DNA of 18,612 nt. Origin: an uncultured Dialister sp. GTDB taxonomy: Bacteria > Bacillota > Negativicutes > Veillonellales > Dialisteraceae. The stretch is from assembly GCF_900765565.1 (NCBI RefSeq), contig NZ_CAAFRZ010000136.1:1-18612 (forward strand). Reading direction: 5' to 3'. Position numbers and translations under genes: made by a program. The notes below the pieces were generated by a model. The model was not told the DNA's origin. It worked only from the letters and a program-made list of their open reading frames with translations, and ran no database searches. Shown one piece after another: positions 7,871-14,734 of this stretch; within the stretch, counting starts at the first letter, position 1, and the number at the start of each line of letters is the position of its first letter.

Positions 7871-9130
7871 TTGGTTTCAACCATCCGAAAATTTCTTTCC
7901 CATATCAAGCTTATCCACCAGATTGCCATGGGCCTGGTGCTGGGTATTATCCTGGCCATCGGTGTGCCGGAGTCGGTGCCTCTCATCCGGGTCTTCGGCG
8001 ACCTCTTCGTGAAGGCATTGAAGAGTGTGGCACCGGTGCTGGTCTTCTTCCTCGTCATCAACGCCATCGCCCAGAAGAAGCCGAGCCAGGGGGGCAACAT
8101 GAAGCCCGTCATCACCCTGTACATGACGAGCACCTTCTTTGCTTCCATCGTAGGTGTCACCTTTTCCTTCCTTTTCCCCACATCCCTGGCTTTGGATACG
8201 GCATCCGCCGCTTCCAATGCAGCCGCCCCCAGCGGTATTGGTGAAGTGCTGTACAATCTCGTCATGAGCACCATTGACAATCCCATTTCCGCCATTCTGA
8301 AGGCAAACTACATCAGCATCCTGGTGTGGGCCATTATCTTCGGTATCGCCCTGAAATCCATGGGCGGGGTCCAGATAAAACAGTTCCTCGATGATACGGC
8401 GAAGGCAGTCACAAAAATCGTGGGCTGGGTGATCCATCTGGCGCCCCTGGGCATCATGGGTCTCGTAGCCAATTCCGTAGGCAGTGAAGGGCTCTCCGCC
8501 CTCCTGGGATACATGAAACTGCTGGCAGTCCTCATCAGTGCCTATGCCACAGTGGCCCTCGTCATTAACCCCCTCCTCGTATTCACCAGGGTCCATAAGA
8601 ATCCCTATCCCCTGGTGTTCACCACCCTGAAGGAAAGCGGCATTTATGCCTTCTTCACCCGAAGCAGCGCCGCCAACATCCCGGTGAACCTTTCCCTCTG
8701 CCGCCGGCTGGGACTGGATCCGGACATGTACACCATTTCCATTCCTTTAGGCGCCGCTGTCAATACCGCCGGTGCTTCCGTCACTATTTCCGTCCTCTCC
8801 CTGGCCGCTGCCTATACCCTTGGCATCCACGTGGATATCCCGACGGCCCTGCTCCTCTGCCTCGTTGCCACCATCGGCGCCTGCGGGTCCTCCGGTGTGG
8901 CAGGAGGCTCCCTCCTCCTCATCCCCGTGGCCTGTGCCTCCTTCGGTATCAATAACGACATCGCCATGCAGGTGGTGGGCGTGGGCTTCATCATTTCCGT
9001 CCTGGAAGATGCCTGTGAAACGGCACTGAACAGCAGCAGCGACGTTCTTTTCACCGCCACCGCAGAATTTGAAAAGCGGCGGAAAGAGGGCACTTTGAAA
9101 TCAGGAGACATGGTGCTGCGGAGAGGATAA
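7871..9130 (+). CDS. sstT: Na+/serine-threonine symporter SstT
   Basis: 419 residues, close to E. coli SstT (414), in the dicarboxylate/amino-acid:cation symporter family (DAACS). Sodium-driven uptake of serine and threonine across the inner membrane. Family landmarks: hydrophobic helices throughout, serine-rich loop RSSAANIPVN (264-273), IPLGAAVNTAGA (291-302), GACGSSGVAGGSLLLIPVAC (337-355) and the C-terminal VGFIISVLEDACETALNSSSDVLF. The start is TTG: AAGGAGG lies 5 nt upstream, and no ATG or GTG in frame nearby has a better site. It has its own promoter and, after a repeat copy, a terminator shared with the convergent flavin reductase. It appears monocistronic. Confidence 0.95.
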   Translation: MVSTIRKFLSHIKLIHQIAMGLVLGIILAIGVPESVPLIRVFGDLFVKALKSVAPVLVFFLVINAIAQKKPSQGGNMKPVITLYMTSTFFASIVGVTFSFLFPTSLALDTASAASNAAAPSGIGEVLYNLVMSTIDNPISAILKANYISILVWAIIFGIALKSMGGVQIKQFLDDTAKAVTKIVGWVIHLAPLGIMGLVANSVGSEGLSALLGYMKLLAVLISAYATVALVINPLLVFTRVHKNPYPLVFTTLKESGIYAFFTRSSAANIPVNLSLCRRLGLDPDMYTISIPLGAAVNTAGASVTISVLSLAAAYTLGIHVDIPTALLLCLVATIGACGSSGVAGGSLLLIPVACASFGINNDIAMQVVGVGFIISVLEDACETALNSSSDVLFTATAEFEKRRKEGTLKSGDMVLRRG

Positions 9131-9135
9131 GCGAT

Positions 9136-9333
9136 CAGCATGCTGGCGTATAGGGGACATTCATGCGGGAGCTTCTAGCTGTTAGCTGCTAGCACCTAGG
9201 AAAGCTCGACAGCCTACGGCGCTAATACTGCCGGAATATTGGGTAGAAAGCGCCGTAGGCGAATCAGCTTTCCTAGAAGCTAGAAGCTAAAAGCTAGAGG
9301 CCCTAACGCGTTTGACTCTACCCTTCAGCACGC
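9136..9333 (+). repeat. Heptad-armed inverted-repeat element, copy 3
   Basis: Complete copy, same orientation as copy 1, starting 5 nt after the sstT stop codon and ending just before the terminator. The left arm heptads are CTAG, TTAG, CTAG, CTAG (9174-9198); the right arm is CTAG, CTAG, CTAA, CTAG. Its inner stem is perfectly paired: GCCTACGGCGCT with AGCGCCGTAGGC, 12 bp. The right terminus (GCCCTAACGCGTTTGACTC) matches that of copy 2, suggesting a subtype. The element would be transcribed as part of the sstT 3' untranslated region. Confidence 0.85.
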
Positions 9334-9334
9334 T

Positions 9335-9371
9335 AAAAAAGCCGGGAATCATCAAGTGATTCTCGGCTTTT
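9335..9371. terminator. Bidirectional terminator between sstT and flavin reductase
   Basis: AAAAAAGCCGGGAATCA and TGATTCTCGGCTTTT form a stem of about 15 bp with one mismatch and a short loop. A-run and T-run flank it, so it works on both strands and serves the two convergent genes. Confidence 0.85.
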
Positions 9372-9380
9372 CGTATATGA

Positions 9381-9896
9381 TTATTCCTTCTTCAGTACCT
9401 TCACGATTTCGCCCATGTAGATGCTGTGATTGTTATTGGCCTGTCTTCCGGAATTCCACCGTTCGTAGACTTCCTTGTCCGTATAGAATTCAGGCTTCAT
9501 TTCGTGGGTATAAATCTTCCGGCATACAAAGATGAGATCCGCCTCTTCCAGGCCCACCGCCTCGTCGCCGATGGCATAAGGATGGAGGCCGCTGCCTTCG
9601 AATTTATCGCCGTCCCGTCCGGAGTGGGAACCCATGTAGGTTTCCTTCGGCTTGTATTCCACCGGCGGGAAGGACAGGGTGAAGTAGTCCTGGCTGTCCA
9701 GAATGGTCTTTGTGAACCGGCTCTGGCGGATGTAGATGGAAGCCACCGGCTTTCTCCACATGACGCCGAACCCGCCCCAGGTCACCAGCATGGGGTTGCA
9801 CTTTTCCTTATTTCCTGCCGTGACGATGCAGTACTTGCCCAAGTCCGTAAAGGGGTTCAGCCCGCATTCTTCTACCGGTATTTCTTTAAAAGACAT
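9381..9896 (-). CDS. Flavin reductase family protein (FMN-binding split barrel)
   Basis: 171 residues of the flavin-reductase-like (DIM6/NtaB) split-barrel family: soluble, FMN-binding, expected to dimerise. The N-terminal NPMLVTWGGFGVMWRKPVASIYIRQSRFTK is the family's phosphate/isoalloxazine-contacting region, followed by the FTLSFPP strand. HSGRDGDKF and the late NHSIYMGEIV strand are typical of family members in anaerobic Firmicutes and Bacteroides. No partner monooxygenase is nearby, so the electron acceptor is unknown. GAGGAGA lies 8 nt before the ATG. An extended -10 promoter precedes it and it shares a terminator with sstT. Confidence 0.85.
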   Translation of the reverse strand: MSFKEIPVEECGLNPFTDLGKYCIVTAGNKEKCNPMLVTWGGFGVMWRKPVASIYIRQSRFTKTILDSQDYFTLSFPPVEYKPKETYMGSHSGRDGDKFEGSGLHPYAIGDEAVGLEEADLIFVCRKIYTHEMKPEFYTDKEVYERWNSGRQANNNHSIYMGEIVKVLKKE

Positions 9897-9939
9897 AATG
9901 AAGTCTCCTCTCTTTATGAATCTAATAAATTCTATGTGA

Positions 9940-9969
9940 ATTATACCACATATCTCATGGGATTCTAAA
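9940..9969 (-). promoter_or_regulatory. Promoter of the flavin reductase gene
   Basis: On the minus strand, TATAAT (9940-9945) is preceded by TGG, giving the extended -10 form TG-N-TATAAT. A weak -35 (TTTAGA) lies 18 nt upstream. The leader would be about 35 nt. Confidence 0.6.
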
Positions 9970-9991
9970 GGACTTTATGATAAAATGAGGA

Positions 9992-10236
9992 GAAATTTGT
10001 GGTTTGTAGAGCTGACGGGTTTTGCATGCTTGCGGATAGAGTCACTCGCACGGAGCTGCTAGCTTCTAGCGGCTAGCTGTCAGGAAGGCTGATCCGCCTG
10101 CGGCGCTTCCACCCGGTATTCCCGTCAGTCATTCGTGCTGTAGGCTGGCCAGCTTTCCTAGAAGCCAGAAGCTAGCAGCTAGAAGCCCCCGCCCGAATGA
10201 CTCTACCCACCAGTGTCGAACTCAACAGCTCACTGA
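9992..10236 (-). repeat. Heptad-armed inverted-repeat element, copy 4
   Basis: Full-length copy in reverse orientation between divergent genes. The outer left end (GGTTTGTAGAGCTG) is shared with copy 6, and the outer right end carries CAACAGCTCACTG, its rough inverse. The left arm has CTAG, CTAG, CTAG spaced by 7; the right arm has CTAG, CCAG, CTAG, CTAG spaced by 7. The core has GCCTGCGGCGCTTCC and GTCAGTCATTCGTGC. It fills most of the gap 9897-10288; I could not find a convincing promoter for the downstream exporter in the remaining 50 nt. Confidence 0.85.
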
Positions 10237-10288
10237 AATATCGCGGGGAAACAGCCGAACCTCCTATATTCTAACCAGGAGTCCTTTC

Positions 10289-11155
10289 ATGTCACAAAAT
10301 AAAGCTGACCTTCTTTTACTTTCTGCTGCCTTTGTCTGGGGCAGTTCCTACGGATTTATGAAAATCGGAGCGGAAACCATGCCGCCCATCTGCATTGCCG
10401 CCCTCCGGTGTCTCTTTGCCTTTATCATCCTCTGCCCCCTGTTCCTGGGGCGCATGGTAAAGAAGACGAACAGGGAAATCCTCCTGTACAGCGCTGTCAC
10501 CGGCTTCCTCATTGCCGGCGTCTTTATCGGCGTCATTTACGGAGTCATCGGTACCTCCGCCTCGGCGGCGGGATTTCTCATCTCTACCTCCGTCATCATG
10601 GTGCCCATCCTTCACAGCCTGTGGATCCGGAAATGGCCTTCCCTTCCTGTCATAGTGGGCACCGTCATCGTCACGGCGGGGCTCATCCTCCTGAACGGGG
10701 TGACTTCCATTTCCATTGATAAGGGATTCGTCCTCTGCCTGCTGGCGGCCTTTCTCTATGCTTTGGATATCCTCTTCACCAATACCTTCGTTTCCCGCAT
10801 CGACAGCCTTCTTCTAGGCATCTGGCAGATGGGATTTGCAGGCCTCTTTGCGGGCATCATGAGCTGCCTGCTGGAAACGCCGGTGCTCCCTTCCACGATG
10901 CCCGAGTGGACTGCCGTCCTGGGGCTTGCCATCTTTTCCTCCGCCTATGGCTTCACGGTGCAGGCCATGGCCCAGGAGTATACCACCCCGGAACGGGCAG
11001 GATTCATCTTTTCCCTGGAGCCCGTGTTCTCCGCCCTCTTTGCCTTCGCCTTTCTTGGGGAGAACCTGGGAATCACAGGCCTTGTGGGGGCCTTCCTCAT
11101 CCTCCTCGGCGTGTGGGCAGCGGGAGGAACGTTTCGGCTGCGGGCGAGGGGCTGA
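10289..11155 (+). CDS. EamA/DMT family transporter
   Basis: 288 residues, the usual length for a ten-helix drug/metabolite transporter with two EamA repeats (about 8-140 and 149-283). The start helix holds the family's AAFVWGSSYGFMKIG, and the second repeat starts GFVLCLLAAFLYALDILF and ends SLEPVFSALFAFAFLGENLGITGLVGAFLILLGV, the conserved helix 8-10 stretch. Inner-membrane exporter of small metabolites or amino acids; the substrate cannot be inferred. The start is ATG with AGGAG 7 nt upstream. It converges on the AlaX gene with repeat copy 5 between, and no separate terminator with a T-run is visible. Confidence 0.9.
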   Translation: MSQNKADLLLLSAAFVWGSSYGFMKIGAETMPPICIAALRCLFAFIILCPLFLGRMVKKTNREILLYSAVTGFLIAGVFIGVIYGVIGTSASAAGFLISTSVIMVPILHSLWIRKWPSLPVIVGTVIVTAGLILLNGVTSISIDKGFVLCLLAAFLYALDILFTNTFVSRIDSLLLGIWQMGFAGLFAGIMSCLLETPVLPSTMPEWTAVLGLAIFSSAYGFTVQAMAQEYTTPERAGFIFSLEPVFSALFAFAFLGENLGITGLVGAFLILLGVWAAGGTFRLRARG

Positions 11156-11162
11156 AGTTGTT

Positions 11163-11463
11163 GTATGCAGACGGATAGAGTCACGAGCCCTGGGCTGTGA
11201 GCCTTGGGCTGTGAGCCTTGAGCTGAACAGCCGCTGCGCGGCGGGATTGCATGATTATGTTTGGTGTCACTTCGATGGATCTGTTAGCTTTTAGCTTCTA
11301 GCTTCCAGGAAAGCTCTACAGCCTACGGCATGAATGACTGATGGAAATATCGGGTGGGAAGCGCTGCAGGCGGACCAGTTTTCCTGGATGCTAAGAGCTA
11401 GCAGCTAGCAGCCCTGTGCCAGATGACTCCAACCATCAGCATGCAATCCCGCCGCACAGCGGC
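11163..11463 (+). repeat. Heptad-armed inverted-repeat element, copy 5 (composite ends)
   Basis: The core (about 11283-11398) has the same orientation as copy 1, with left-arm heptads TTAG, TTAG, CTAG, CCAG and right-arm heptads CTAA, CTAG, CTAG. The outer left end (11163-11230) is second-type: GGATAGAGTCACGAGCC, then repeated GGGCTGTGAGCCTT. The right end (CCAGATGACTCCAACC) also resembles the second-type element. Beyond the core, CCGCTGCGCGGCGGGATTGC (11231-11250) and GCAATCCCGCCGCACAGCGG (about 11443-11462) form a further outer inverted repeat. It covers the gap 11156-11491 between two convergent genes and may serve as their boundary. Confidence 0.8.
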
Positions 11464-11491
11464 CATTGTCCCAGCTGCCAGTCACTAGCCA

Positions 11492-12658
11492 CTATCTTCC
11501 CCCGTTCAGCTCATCCACCAGCTTCTCCACTTCTTCCAGGGAGCACTTGAAGGAGCCCTGCATGATATCCCTTCCGCCGCCGCGGCCGTTCAGGCGGCTG
11601 TTCCATTCCTTGAGGAGGGATTTCAGGCCGCTTCCTGTACTGCCGATGGCGTAATTCAGGGATTCTTCATCCTTTTTGGACAGGATAAAGCAGAATTCCG
11701 CCGCCTTCTGTTCTGTCAGGTATTCGCAGAATTTCCGGATTTCCATGGGCGCCATGGCTTCTTCATAGAGGAGCACCGCCTTCTTTCCGGCAGGAATGGA
11801 TTCTTTCCGCATGGCGAAGTAGCGGCGGTTCATTTCGTTGATTTTCTGGCGGAGCTCTTCCACTTCCTTCTCCATCTTTTCCACGGCCTTCACGGTTTCA
11901 TAGGGCTTCACAGAGAACCGGACCGCAATGTCCCGGTTCAGGTCGTGGATCCGGTCATAGTCCTCCATGGCCCACCGGCCGCAGGCCAGCTCGATGCGGA
12001 CGCCGCCCTTGTGATTTACCAGGGACAGTACCTTGATAAGTCCGATTTCCCCGGTCCGTGCGACATGGGTGCCGCAACAGGCGCAGATGTCACCGTCCGG
12101 AAATTCCACAATCCGTACCTTGCCGGTGAGTTCGATTTTGCTGCGGTAAGGAATGGTCTTCAGTTCTTCCGGGGTGGGGAAGGAAATCTTCGTTTCCACA
12201 TTCCGGTAAATGAGGTCATTCGCTTCTTTTTCGATGGCCAATGCATCATCCATGGTCATGGGGCCGTTGAAATCCACGGTGACCACCTTGTCCATGTGGA
12301 ATCCTACGTTGTCGTAGCCGAATTTCTTGTGCACCAGGCCTGAGTAGATATGCTCGCCCGAATGGTTCTGCATGAAATCGAACCGCCGCTGCCAGTCTAT
12401 GGTTCCATGGACCGCGGTGCCCACGGTAAGGGGCTTGTCAGTGTAGTGCACCACGAGGCCCTCTTTCCGGTGTACGTCCAGTACCTTCGCCTCTCCCAGG
12501 GTGCCATGGTCCCCGGGCTGTCCGCCGCCTTCCGGATAAAAGGCGGTGTCCTCCAGCACCACTTCGTACCCCTTCTTCCCCTTCGTGCAGCTCACGACTT
12601 TGCTGTCGAATTCCTTCCGATAGGCATCTTTATAAAAAAGTTCATTCATTTCATCCAT
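11492..12658 (-). CDS. AlaX-type alanyl-tRNA editing protein with DHHA1 domain
   Basis: 388 residues, the long AlaX form: a free-standing version of the AlaRS editing region that hydrolyses Ser- or Gly-tRNA(Ala). The N-terminal barrel has AFYPEGGGQPGDHG (39-52). The zinc-binding editing site is HSGEH (99-103) with CCGTH (194-198), giving the HxxxH...CxxxH set. A short coiled coil (about 257-282) leads to a DHHA1 domain (about 290-388) with GRGGGRDIMQGSF near 358-370, the glycine-rich motif that in AlaRS contacts the tRNA elbow. There is no aminoacylation domain. AGGAGG lies 8 nt before the ATG. It appears monocistronic, convergent with the EamA gene. Confidence 0.92.
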   Translation of the reverse strand: MDEMNELFYKDAYRKEFDSKVVSCTKGKKGYEVVLEDTAFYPEGGGQPGDHGTLGEAKVLDVHRKEGLVVHYTDKPLTVGTAVHGTIDWQRRFDFMQNHSGEHIYSGLVHKKFGYDNVGFHMDKVVTVDFNGPMTMDDALAIEKEANDLIYRNVETKISFPTPEELKTIPYRSKIELTGKVRIVEFPDGDICACCGTHVARTGEIGLIKVLSLVNHKGGVRIELACGRWAMEDYDRIHDLNRDIAVRFSVKPYETVKAVEKMEKEVEELRQKINEMNRRYFAMRKESIPAGKKAVLLYEEAMAPMEIRKFCEYLTEQKAAEFCFILSKKDEESLNYAIGSTGSGLKSLLKEWNSRLNGRGGGRDIMQGSFKCSLEEVEKLVDELNGGR

Positions 12659-12710
12659 AGGTTTCTCCTCCTTTATAGGCTATAGGCCTATGATGACACA
12701 TTTTGTGGCA

Positions 12711-12948
12711 GTCTGCAAATTGTGGTTTGTAGAGCTGTTGGAGCGAACGGTTTGGCATGCTTGCGGATAGAGTCACTCGCATGGAGCTCCTAGCTTCTAG
12801 CGGCTAGCAGCTAGAAAGGATGATCCGCCTGCGGCGCTTCTACCCGGTATTCCCGTCAGTCATTCGTGCCGTAGGCTGGCCAGCTTTCCTAGAAGCTAGC
12901 AGCTAGAAGCTCCCGCTCGAATGACTCTACCCTCCAGCGTCGCCCCAT
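12711..12948 (-). repeat. Heptad-armed inverted-repeat element, copy 6
   Basis: The cleanest full copy, reverse orientation. The left arm is four perfect CTAG heptads (12790-12814, spacers CTT, CGG, CAG), and the right arm three (12890-12907, spacers AAG, CAG). The core has CCGCCTGCGGCGCTTC and CGTGCCGTAGGCTGGCC. The outer left end, TTGTGGTTTGTAGAGCTGTT, matches copy 4. It lies upstream of the AlaX gene and downstream of the terminator of the binding-protein gene, and accounts for most of the gap 12659-13081. Confidence 0.88.
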
Positions 12949-12959
12949 CCCATTGCAAA

Positions 12960-12981
12960 GGGCGGAGATTGCTCTCCGCCC
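12960..12981 (-). terminator. Hairpin terminator of the binding-protein gene
   Basis: A perfect 8-bp stem GGGCGGAG/CTCCGCCC with a 6-nt loop, followed on the minus strand by TTTGC. The T-run is short, so it is a weak intrinsic terminator or an mRNA end stabiliser. Confidence 0.5.
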
Positions 12982-13081
12982 CTGTCCTGCCATTCTTCTT
13001 TTTCTATCCTTCCATACTCCTGTACTTCCTGTATTTCCTATCCTGCCATGCTGCCCTTTCCTGCTATCCTGCGTTTATCGA
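12982..13081 (-). repeat. Purine-rich degenerate repeats in the 3' untranslated region
   Basis: On the minus strand the stretch between the stop codon and the terminator hairpin is almost all purines on a loose repeating theme (CAGGATAG, CAGGAAAGG, CAGGATAGG, CAGGAAG, CAGGAG). No open frame or known element is recognisable. Confidence 0.4.
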
Positions 13082-14245
13082 TTAAGCGAAAGGAACCCAT
13101 TTTCCATCCTGTACCTGGAGAACGTCCAGGTCCATCTTCGGATCCCTGTTTTCATCAAATTCAAACTTACCCGTAGCCCCTTCGAAGTTCTTGATCTGGG
13201 CCAGGGCATCACGGAATTTCTTGCGGTCCGTGGTGCTGCCGGATTTCTCGGCGGCCTCATGCATAATATAGAAAGCATCGTAGGTCTGGGCTGCGAACTG
13301 GTCCGGTTCGTGGCCATACTTGGCTACGAAAGCTTTCCGGAAGTTCTGTGCCTTTTCGCTGTTCCGGTCCGGGTTCCATGGGGTAGCTACCAGGGTGCCG
13401 TTGGCTGCATCCCCGGCCTGCTTGATATACTGGGGGCTGTTGAAACCGTTGTTGCCGATGATGGGCTGGTTCATGCCCATTTCCCTTGCCTTCTTGGCAA
13501 TGAGGGCGCCTTCCTGGTAGAAGCCGGCGATGCAGATGACATCGGGGTTAGCAGCCTGGATCTTTGTGAGCTGGGCAGAGAAGTCCGTATCCTTGTCGGC
13601 AAAGGTTTCCGTGGCTACCACATCGATGCCCATATTCTTGAATGTTTCCTGGTAAATGGAGTTTTCGCCCACCATCTGGTCGTTGTTGTTGGAATACATG
13701 ATGGCTACCTTTGTGAATCCCAGCTTATCGTGGGCCTTCTTTACAGTTGCCGGAATGGCCAGTTTGCCGGGGATGGCGTTTCTGAAAATGTAATCGCCGA
13801 TGTCCGTAATCTTCGGTGCCGTGGTGCTGGTGCCGAAGGCTACGATCTTGGCCTGCTGGGCGATGGGACCGGCAGCAAACATTTCACCGGAGGTCATGGG
13901 TCCCTGGATGGCCAGTACCTTATCCTGTTCGATGAGGCGCTTGAAGGCATTGATGGCTTCCGCCTTGCTCAGCTTGCTGTCGTAGGTGATGAGGTCGATT
14001 TTCATCTTCGTCTTCGGGTCTTTGTTGATTTCCTCTACCGCCAGTTCAGCCCCTTCCTTTTCTGCCTGGCCATAAGCGGCGCCTGGGCCGGTGTAGGCGG
14101 TGACAAAGCCGAATTTCACGGTCTGTCCTGCAGCCGCTGCGGAAGCGGAAGAGGCGGCCTTCTTTTCTCCGCCGCATCCTGCAAATGCCCCACACACTGC
14201 TGCTGCTGCCATTGCTGCTGCCATTGCTTTCATCCAAGTTTTCAT
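13082..14245 (-). CDS. Branched-chain amino-acid ABC transporter substrate-binding lipoprotein (LivJ/LivK type)
   Basis: 387 residues, type I periplasmic binding protein (Peripla_BP_6 family). The signal peptide ends at a lipobox FAGC with the lipidated cysteine at residue 24, followed by a Gly/Lys/Ala/Ser linker. The mature part begins VKFGFVTAYTGPGAAYGQ, the usual first strand and ligand loop. GPMTSGEMFAAGPIAQQ, the SNNNDQMVGENSIYQETF helix and FAAQTYDAFYIMHEAAEKSG are typical of the Leu/Ile/Val family. The frame is open back to 14371, but that part is the T-box leader; the start is ATG 14245 with GGAGG 8 nt upstream. No livHMGF permease or ATPase genes lie in the window, so it is an orphan here. 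The T-box leader supports leucine or branched-chain specificity. Confidence 0.92.
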   Translation of the reverse strand: MKTWMKAMAAAMAAAAVCGAFAGCGGEKKAASSASAAAAGQTVKFGFVTAYTGPGAAYGQAEKEGAELAVEEINKDPKTKMKIDLITYDSKLSKAEAINAFKRLIEQDKVLAIQGPMTSGEMFAAGPIAQQAKIVAFGTSTTAPKITDIGDYIFRNAIPGKLAIPATVKKAHDKLGFTKVAIMYSNNNDQMVGENSIYQETFKNMGIDVVATETFADKDTDFSAQLTKIQAANPDVICIAGFYQEGALIAKKAREMGMNQPIIGNNGFNSPQYIKQAGDAANGTLVATPWNPDRNSEKAQNFRKAFVAKYGHEPDQFAAQTYDAFYIMHEAAEKSGSTTDRKKFRDALAQIKNFEGATGKFEFDENRDPKMDLDVLQVQDGKWVPFA

Positions 14246-14302
14246 AATGATTTCCTCCCTGTGACTGATATTTTTCCCAAAAATGATTTTGATCTGCCAA
14301 CC

Positions 14303-14341
14303 AAAAAGCCCCCCGTCGCAGTCATCCTGCAGCGAGGGGCG
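14303..14341 (-). terminator. T-box terminator 2 (gene-proximal)
   Basis: GCGCCCCTCGCTGCAG and CTGCGACGGGGGGC form a GC-rich stem on the minus strand, followed by TTTTT. The 5' part overlaps the second T-box sequence region, so terminator and antiterminator are mutually exclusive. Confidence 0.85.
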
Positions 14342-14406
14342 CATATACGCGGTACCACCCTGGTTTATCACTCAGTGGAACACCCATATAATAATTCGTA
14401 CCAAAT

Positions 14407-14447
14407 AAAAAAGCTCCTGCTCTTCAGTCTTTCTGAAGATAGGGGCG
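14407..14447 (-). terminator. T-box terminator 1 (promoter-proximal)
   Basis: GCCCCTATCTTCAG and CTGAAGAGCAGGAGC pair on the minus strand around a 5-nt loop, followed by six T. It belongs to the first T-box unit and is a full intrinsic terminator, so transcripts must escape two terminators to reach the gene. Confidence 0.85.
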
Positions 14448-14659
14448 AATGATTTCGCGGTACCACCCTACATTATACTCCGGTGTTCCTGTTCGTAACG
14501 TGAATGGACGTTCCAACTTACTTTGTTCGGCTGGAATGCTCACGGGTGAGAGTTGATACTGACCTTTTTACCGATTTGCACCACCCATCGGCTCTCTGTA
14601 AATAAAGGAAACTATCTTTTTCCCGATCCTTGCATCTCTTTGCTTTCGGTTATGCATAG

Positions 14660-14688
14660 AGTATAGTTCCGCCCATTCCATTTGTCAA
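14660..14688 (-). promoter_or_regulatory. Promoter of the T-box leader and binding-protein gene
   Basis: Perfect -35 TTGACA (14683-14688), 17-nt spacer, -10 TATACT (14660-14665). The start would be near 14653, just ahead of stem I. This is the strongest promoter in the window, in line with control by attenuation rather than by a weak promoter. Confidence 0.85.
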
Positions 14689-14734
14689 GAGGGGAAAAAG
14701 GCAGAATTGAGATTTGAGGGTTGAATTGAGGTCC

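Larger units (their letters stand above)
14246..14653 (-). promoter_or_regulatory. T-box leader, leucine-type, with duplicated antiterminator/terminator unit
   Basis: A leader of about 408 nt that senses uncharged tRNA. Stem I: the apical hairpin CCGAT/ATCGG (14571-14591) has the conserved GGGTGGTGCAA loop, and the base has a kink-turn with GTGAGC. By alignment to the known B. subtilis glyQS leader (codon, then A, then 5 nt of stem, then GAGC), the specifier is CTC at 14550-14548 (leucine). ATC (isoleucine, 14557-14555) is the less likely alternative. A stem III hairpin (AACGT/ACGTT, 14497-14512) follows. The T-box sequence AGGGTGGTACCGCG occurs twice, at 14456-14469 and 14348-14361, each followed by a terminator. 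Both have TGGT, matching a tRNA with discriminator A, as in tRNA-Leu. Confidence 0.9.

Noticed and set aside
7877..8596. Minus-strand open frame of 239 codons within sstT
   Set aside because: It is a shadow of the sstT coding strand, rich in Asp/Gly/His, with no start signal or domain.
14246..14371. N-terminal extension of the binding protein to an upstream ATG
   Set aside because: The extra 42 codons are T-box 2 and its terminator. The ATG at 14245 has GGAGG and begins a clean lipoprotein signal peptide.
12953..14452. Plus-strand open frame of 499 codons
   Set aside because: It runs antisense through the binding-protein gene and the T-box leader; the motifs and start signals are all on the minus strand.
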